From positions 1 through 9,802 of the forward strand of contig CAYNVT010000147.1 in NCBI GenBank assembly GCA_964400685.1: DNA of 9,802 nt, given 5' to 3'. This stretch comes from DATCTV01 sp964400685 (GTDB lineage Bacteria > Desulfobacterota > Desulfomonilia > UBA1062). Below the pieces are notes generated by a model. That model searched no databases. It saw nothing but the letters and a program-made list of their open reading frames with translations, and was not told the origin of the DNA. Positions 6,523 through 9,802 of this stretch are shown here, one piece after another (position 1 is the first letter of the stretch; every line of letters begins with the position of its first letter). A program made the translations under genes and the position numbers.

Positions 6523-8067
6523 TTACGGCTCCAGGCTGTCAAGAAGTTCTATATAATCCTGCCATGGGCTTGCGCCCATTTCCAGCAGCTGCCCGTATAA
6601 TGCTGGTGAATAATGGTGATACGCCCCCCATATATTATGATATATAGTCATTCCGGTTGTCCGGGGATAATTATAATTCCTGGCATAAACAACCATATCG
6701 TCATAAACTGATAATAACTGACTTGCCTTTGCCCTTACTATTGCGGGCAGATTTCCTTCAGAAATAATATTGCTCAGATAATTGCCGAAATCTATATAAT
6801 AGAAGTCGTCGTAGCTGCTTGCATAGTCTTCCATCATGGAATAACTGTTATCTGCTGCACTATTATAATATACGGCATTTGCAGGGTTCAGACTGATATC
6901 GGTAATTGCATCGGTAGCGTAGGAACCTATTGCCGAATACATGTCAGCCATTTTTGATACATCAATCAGCGATATGGTAAAATCAGCCCTGAGGCTGGCC
7001 ATCGAACCACCCGCAAGCACCTCATAGGCATTATCACAAACAGTCTTCCCAAGTGCCTCCTCGGTTATATCCGGGTTTGTCGTTATGGATTCCATTCCCT
7101 GATATGAAAACAATGCAGCCGGGAAAAGCTCTTCCGAGAATAGCATATAATCAACGCTATCTGATAATTCATACGCCAGTTCAACCCCGCCCATCAAACA
7201 TGCAAACGGGTAGAAAATGCTGATATTCTTTCCCGTCATAAGTTTGAGATGATCACACAGCAATCCCACTTCATAATGCGTGAGTGAATCCCTGTCTGTT
7301 TCATCAATTCCTATAGCAAGCAACCTTCCATCTTGTGTAGTGTCGTCAAATCCTCCTCCATGATTGAATATCGAATATATATATCGCTCGGAAGGATATC
7401 GTGCAGTAGCCCAATCAAGGAATGTCTTATTGTCATCAACAGAGCCGGAATTGATCTCGCTTAACGAAACCACCTTATCAGAAACGAATGCTCCACCCGA
7501 GAGATAGTAGTATCCATCAGAAAAATCAGTATCGTTGTTATATGAATCCATCATGACAATGATCTGGATGACATTGTCAGTATCTGCAGCCTTGATCTCT
7601 TCAAGGGTATTCAGGTACTGAGTGACGATGCCCGTCTGCTCTTCAAATTCATAATCGATGTTATTGTCGACTGCGAAATGCGCGATCAATGTCCACTTGT
7701 ATGGAGTATCGTCAATTTTCAATGTATAGTTCTTTTCTGTTTTGTATTTACTGGATTTGAATATCTTGTCTTCCACCTTTACCGTAATCGGATAATCACC
7801 GGTGCCTGACAATACTGTTCCCTGAATCGTGCCATCAGTCGCTATGGTGACACCGGAAGGCAGTGCCCCCGATGCCAGAGAGAAAGTATACTTGCCTGAC
7901 CCGCCTTCGGCTGTAATCTTATAATGATATATTCCGCCTGACTTGCCCGGCCTTACAGCATTATCGGTTATAGTTACAGGCAGACATCCGGCCAACAATG
8001 AACATGCAAGAATGAATACTCCCAGTGTTCTGATAGAAACAGGTTTGGACGAAAAATCTATTTTCAT
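6523..8067 (-). CDS. Lipoprotein with putative Ig-like domain and clostripain-family (C11) cysteine peptidase domain
   Basis: The start is the ATG at 8067, preceded by GGAGG with a 4-nt spacer; a TTG six codons upstream lies before this SD and is unlikely. The product has 514 residues. A lipoprotein signal peptide ends in LLAGC, with Cys28 as the lipidated residue and Leu-Pro after it, so no Asp+2 inner-membrane retention signal is present. Residues about 41-100 match a putative Ig (He_PIG) domain: GGSGKYTFSLASGALPSGV, then DGTIQGTV and YPITVKVED. From about 123 (WTLIAHFAVDNNID) to about 480 the protein resembles peptidase family C11. The catalytic His is expected at H236 in YSIFNHGGG and the Cys at C290 in ACLMGGVELAYEL. 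GMTIYHN near 472-478 resembles a late family motif. C11 enzymes typically cleave after basic residues. The residue before Ala-Cys is Phe (PFAC), where the family usually has Asp, so activity or specificity may be changed. It is the first gene of the minus-strand series and is coupled to tetR. Surface or periplasmic location is inferred. Confidence 0.82.
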   Translation of the reverse strand: MKIDFSSKPVSIRTLGVFILACSLLAGCLPVTITDNAVRPGKSGGIYHYKITAEGGSGKYTFSLASGALPSGVTIATDGTIQGTVLSGTGDYPITVKVEDKIFKSSKYKTEKNYTLKIDDTPYKWTLIAHFAVDNNIDYEFEEQTGIVTQYLNTLEEIKAADTDNVIQIIVMMDSYNNDTDFSDGYYYLSGGAFVSDKVVSLSEINSGSVDDNKTFLDWATARYPSERYIYSIFNHGGGFDDTTQDGRLLAIGIDETDRDSLTHYEVGLLCDHLKLMTGKNISIFYPFACLMGGVELAYELSDSVDYMLFSEELFPAALFSYQGMESITTNPDITEEALGKTVCDNAYEVLAGGSMASLRADFTISLIDVSKMADMYSAIGSYATDAITDISLNPANAVYYNSAADNSYSMMEDYASSYDDFYYIDFGNYLSNIISEGNLPAIVRAKASQLLSVYDDMVVYARNYNYPRTTGMTIYHNIWGAYHHYSPALYGQLLEMGASPWQDYIELLDSLEP

Positions 8068-8092
8068 GTAACCTCCGCACTGCAATATTATC

Positions 8093-8122
8093 TTTTCATT
8101 CGGTAAAAAATATATTTATAAT
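8093..8122 (+). promoter_or_regulatory. Candidate promoter for the plus-strand phospholipase-fold gene in the divergent AT-rich gap
   Basis: A perfect TATAAT (8117-8122) is preceded after 18 nt by TTTTCA (8093-8098, 4 of 6 matches to TTGACA), which would give a leader of about 50 nt. The whole 8068-8179 gap is strongly AT-rich, so a chance TATAAT is possible. For the opposite gene (C11 lipoprotein), GATAAT near 8092-8087 is a possible -10 without a good -35. Confidence 0.4.
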
Positions 8123-8179
8123 TAAAATAATACAATAAAATTTACAGGAAAGCAAAATCCACGAGATTTAGGAATCCTC

Positions 8180-9094
8180 ATGCCCAAGGAAAATACACAT
8201 ATTTTTTTTGCATACGAAATTCTTTCCTGTCTTGTTGATAAAGAAATGGTGAACCTGGTATCGACACATATCAATGATTACATACTCGGAAGTATAACCC
8301 CGGATACATTCTTTTACAGCAATTGCCCTGAAGTGAAAGACATTTCCGAACATATCCATGGTAAAGACGGCACCCCGACCAATGAACTCATTTTTTCCTG
8401 CCTGGACAGTATGGAAAATCCCAGGGATATGGCTTTTCTGCTTGGATTCGTAACACACTGCGCCCTGGACATAACAACACACCCTTCAATATATTATCTG
8501 ACAGGCAATTATTATGACAAAGATCCAGCCCGGATGTCCCTTTCAAGATACAATCATTCCCTTTTCGAAACCGGTCTGGATATAAAAATCGGCAACAGCT
8601 TGAGGATTCACAAACTGCTCAAACCCTCCAGCATGAAAGGCCTTGTTTTCAGGCGCATCGTTTCAGACCGATTCAAAGTAGATAGTTCGCTCCTGGATAA
8701 AACTCTCAAAAAACAGCTTTTTTTGAATATGCTGTTCAATTCGGGAGAAGCACATAAGATTTTCAAACCTGCCATCAAGGCAGGTATTTTGGGCGATACG
8801 TTTATCTTGGGCCTGTTCTACAGGGAGGCGGCTCATACATGGCAGAATATATCCGACGGATATGAAATAAGGGATATTATAACCGGAGAAAAGAAGTATG
8901 TTACCCTGAAAGGGCTTTTTAATGATGCTTTTGAAAAAGCGCAAATAATGATGAATGCTGTCTTCGTCTTTTACAAAGGGTTTATTTCAAGAAAAGACCT
9001 TAAGGAAGCGATCCCCGGAGAGAATCTCAGTACAGGAAAGATTGGAGTAGATATTTCCGATATTACTTATACCTTACATGACGAAGGCGTCTGA
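8180..9094 (+). CDS. Zinc-dependent phospholipase C domain protein without signal peptide
   Basis: The 304-residue protein starts at ATG 8180, with AGGA at 8170-8173, 6 nt upstream. Residues 1-130 fit the zinc-dependent phospholipase C family (PF00882 type): MPKENTH with H7, GSITPD with D42, EHIHG with H58/H60, FVTHCALDITTHP with H93-X3-D97-X3-H101, and RYNHSLFETGLD with H126-X3-E130. These follow the order of zinc ligands in the B. cereus enzyme, although the third His spacing differs from the classical H-X3-D-X5-H. Residues about 140-304 are mainly helical and I do not recognise them. No export signal or membrane segment is visible, so the protein is predicted to be cytoplasmic, unlike the exported relative at 1455-2807. 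A hydrolase acting on phosphodiesters or membrane lipids is plausible but the substrate is unknown. It is divergent from the C11 lipoprotein gene and overlaps the following gene tail-to-tail. Confidence 0.82.
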   Translation: MPKENTHIFFAYEILSCLVDKEMVNLVSTHINDYILGSITPDTFFYSNCPEVKDISEHIHGKDGTPTNELIFSCLDSMENPRDMAFLLGFVTHCALDITTHPSIYYLTGNYYDKDPARMSLSRYNHSLFETGLDIKIGNSLRIHKLLKPSSMKGLVFRRIVSDRFKVDSSLLDKTLKKQLFLNMLFNSGEAHKIFKPAIKAGILGDTFILGLFYREAAHTWQNISDGYEIRDIITGEKKYVTLKGLFNDAFEKAQIMMNAVFVFYKGFISRKDLKEAIPGENLSTGKIGVDISDITYTLHDEGV

Positions 9095-9109
9095 GGTTTT
9101 TTCTTTTTT
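9071..9109 (+). terminator. Probable intrinsic terminator overlapping the end of the plus-strand gene
   Basis: The stem ACCT / CA / GACG (9071-9083, two small bulges) pairs with CGTC / TG / AGGT (9088-9097) around an AAGG loop. The T-rich tract TTTTTTCTTTTTT (9097-9109) follows. The stop codon TGA at 9092-9094 lies inside the right arm. The stem is interrupted, so strength is uncertain. The same bases encode the C-terminus of the convergent gene. Confidence 0.45.
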
Positions 9110-9796
9110 CAGTTCATCAAGATGACGGTTATAGCTTGCCTCGAAAAAGTTCTTCTGCCTGATATGCTCTATTACATACTCCCTGATTGTCGGGCTCCAG
9201 TCGTCAAGATATTCCATATAGTCACGGCAGACAGAATGAAGTGAATTAAGTTCAAGGACCTTAATCTCCCTGAGTACCAGAAGGTTTTTTGACGGTATCA
9301 CAACTTTCATCCATTTGTCTTTAAGCCTCTCTACCTTTTCATCAAGCAGCTTGATATCATTGTTAGCTTTCTTGATGTCAGTTTTTACAGTCTTGTTCTT
9401 CGCATTCTTCTTTTTGTAAATCATGCCCATAAGGTTATTCAACCTGTAAAGGTCTTCGGTTAGCTCTGCCTCAGGTTTTGAAAGGTCGTCAAGGTCTTTG
9501 AAAAACTTTGCCTTATCTTCGTTGCTTCTATTATATTCCTGCTCGGTCAGATAGCTTTCGTCAACACTGATAATTTCTGAAAGCGGAATGTCACGGTTTT
9601 CACATGTATGGAACGTATTATCGGTTATCCAGTAGCATCCCGTTTTGATTTTTTCCTTTGGAGTGTTTACAAGATAATATCCGAAAACCGGTAAGGTATT
9701 TAAGAAAAAGAAAAGACCTGCAACTGCTAACCCGATGGTTATCTTAAAACAATGCCCAGGTCCTTGAGAAGTGCTTGTATTATCATATCCTGCCAT
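9074..9796 (-). CDS. Membrane-anchored coiled-coil protein of unknown function
   Basis: I do not recognise this 240-residue protein. The frame is still open upstream of the ATG at 9796 (only 6 bases remain in the window, with no ribosome site visible), so the true start may lie outside. Residues about 18-42 form one hydrophobic segment (ITIGLAVAGLFFFLN...), either a signal anchor or a signal peptide ending near PVFG. The following stretch (about 50-80) contains two cysteines, in TGCYWITD and HTCENRD, close enough to form a disulfide if exported. Residues about 85-170 are rich in Lys, Glu, Asp and Leu with heptad-like spacing, consistent with a coiled coil. The C-terminal part (about 170-240) is charged and helical. 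An envelope location with the bulk outside the cytoplasm is the likeliest reading. The last 21 bp overlap the convergent phospholipase-fold gene. Confidence 0.65.
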   Translation of the reverse strand: MAGYDNTSTSQGPGHCFKITIGLAVAGLFFFLNTLPVFGYYLVNTPKEKIKTGCYWITDNTFHTCENRDIPLSEIISVDESYLTEQEYNRSNEDKAKFFKDLDDLSKPEAELTEDLYRLNNLMGMIYKKKNAKNKTVKTDIKKANNDIKLLDEKVERLKDKWMKVVIPSKNLLVLREIKVLELNSLHSVCRDYMEYLDDWSPTIREYVIEHIRQKNFFEASYNRHLDELKKEKTSDAFVM

Positions 9797-9802
9797 TTGT
9801 TT

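Noticed and set aside
8068..8085. TTG start six codons upstream for the C11 lipoprotein
   Set aside because: It lies before the GGAGG site that serves the ATG at 8067, and the shorter form gives a standard lipoprotein signal peptide.

Overview
The window looks like chromosomal DNA from a Gram-negative bacterium. It carries a lipoprotein with a classical lipobox, a Sec-exported protein, near-consensus sigma70-type promoter elements, strong GGAGG ribosome sites and, by eye, moderate GC. The gene mix (multi-span GAF sensor, WHG-type TetR regulator, orphan saccharopine-dehydrogenase-like enzyme, zinc-dependent phospholipase C folds) and an AGGAGTCAGGA palindromic repeat fit an anaerobic deltaproteobacterium (Desulfobacterota), but no marker gene fixes the taxonomy, so this is a low-confidence inference. 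There are no RNA genes, CRISPR arrays, transposases or phage genes.

Layout. Positions 1-1200 (minus) hold the N-terminal 400 residues of a membrane sensor with about seven spans and a GAF domain, cut by the window edge. A hairpin terminator (1391-1428) separates it from a long minus-strand series. Read in the direction of transcription, that series is: clostripain-family (C11) lipoprotein (8067-6523), TetR/WHG regulator (6513-5884), saccharopine-dehydrogenase-like oxidoreductase (5809-4592), FGGY sugar/polyol kinase (4436-2868) and exported zinc-phospholipase-C/nuclease-fold protein (2807-1455). The first two genes are 9 nt apart and probably cotranscribed. A TTGACA-17-TAAATT promoter overlapped by a compound TTAAC/GTTAA palindrome follows tetR, so the dehydrogenase-kinase-phospholipase genes probably form a separately controlled unit. 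A 113-bp imperfect palindromic element fills the dehydrogenase-kinase gap, and two mutually exclusive hairpins precede the phospholipase-like gene.

On the plus strand, 8180-9094 encodes a second protein of the zinc-dependent phospholipase C fold, without a signal peptide, divergent from the C11 lipoprotein across an AT-rich promoter region. It overlaps tail-to-tail by 21 bp with a minus-strand membrane-anchored coiled-coil protein of unknown function (9074-9796).

How the parts work together is inference. The simplest reading is a TetR-controlled catabolic or lipid-related unit (oxidoreductase, kinase, exported hydrolase) next to a surface protease whose gene is coupled to the regulator. No substrate can be assigned from sequence. 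I did not find a clearly new defence, mobile or RNA-based system. The most checkable observations are the operator/promoter, the palindromic element, the altered C11 active-site motif and the pairing of an exported with a non-exported phospholipase-C-fold protein.
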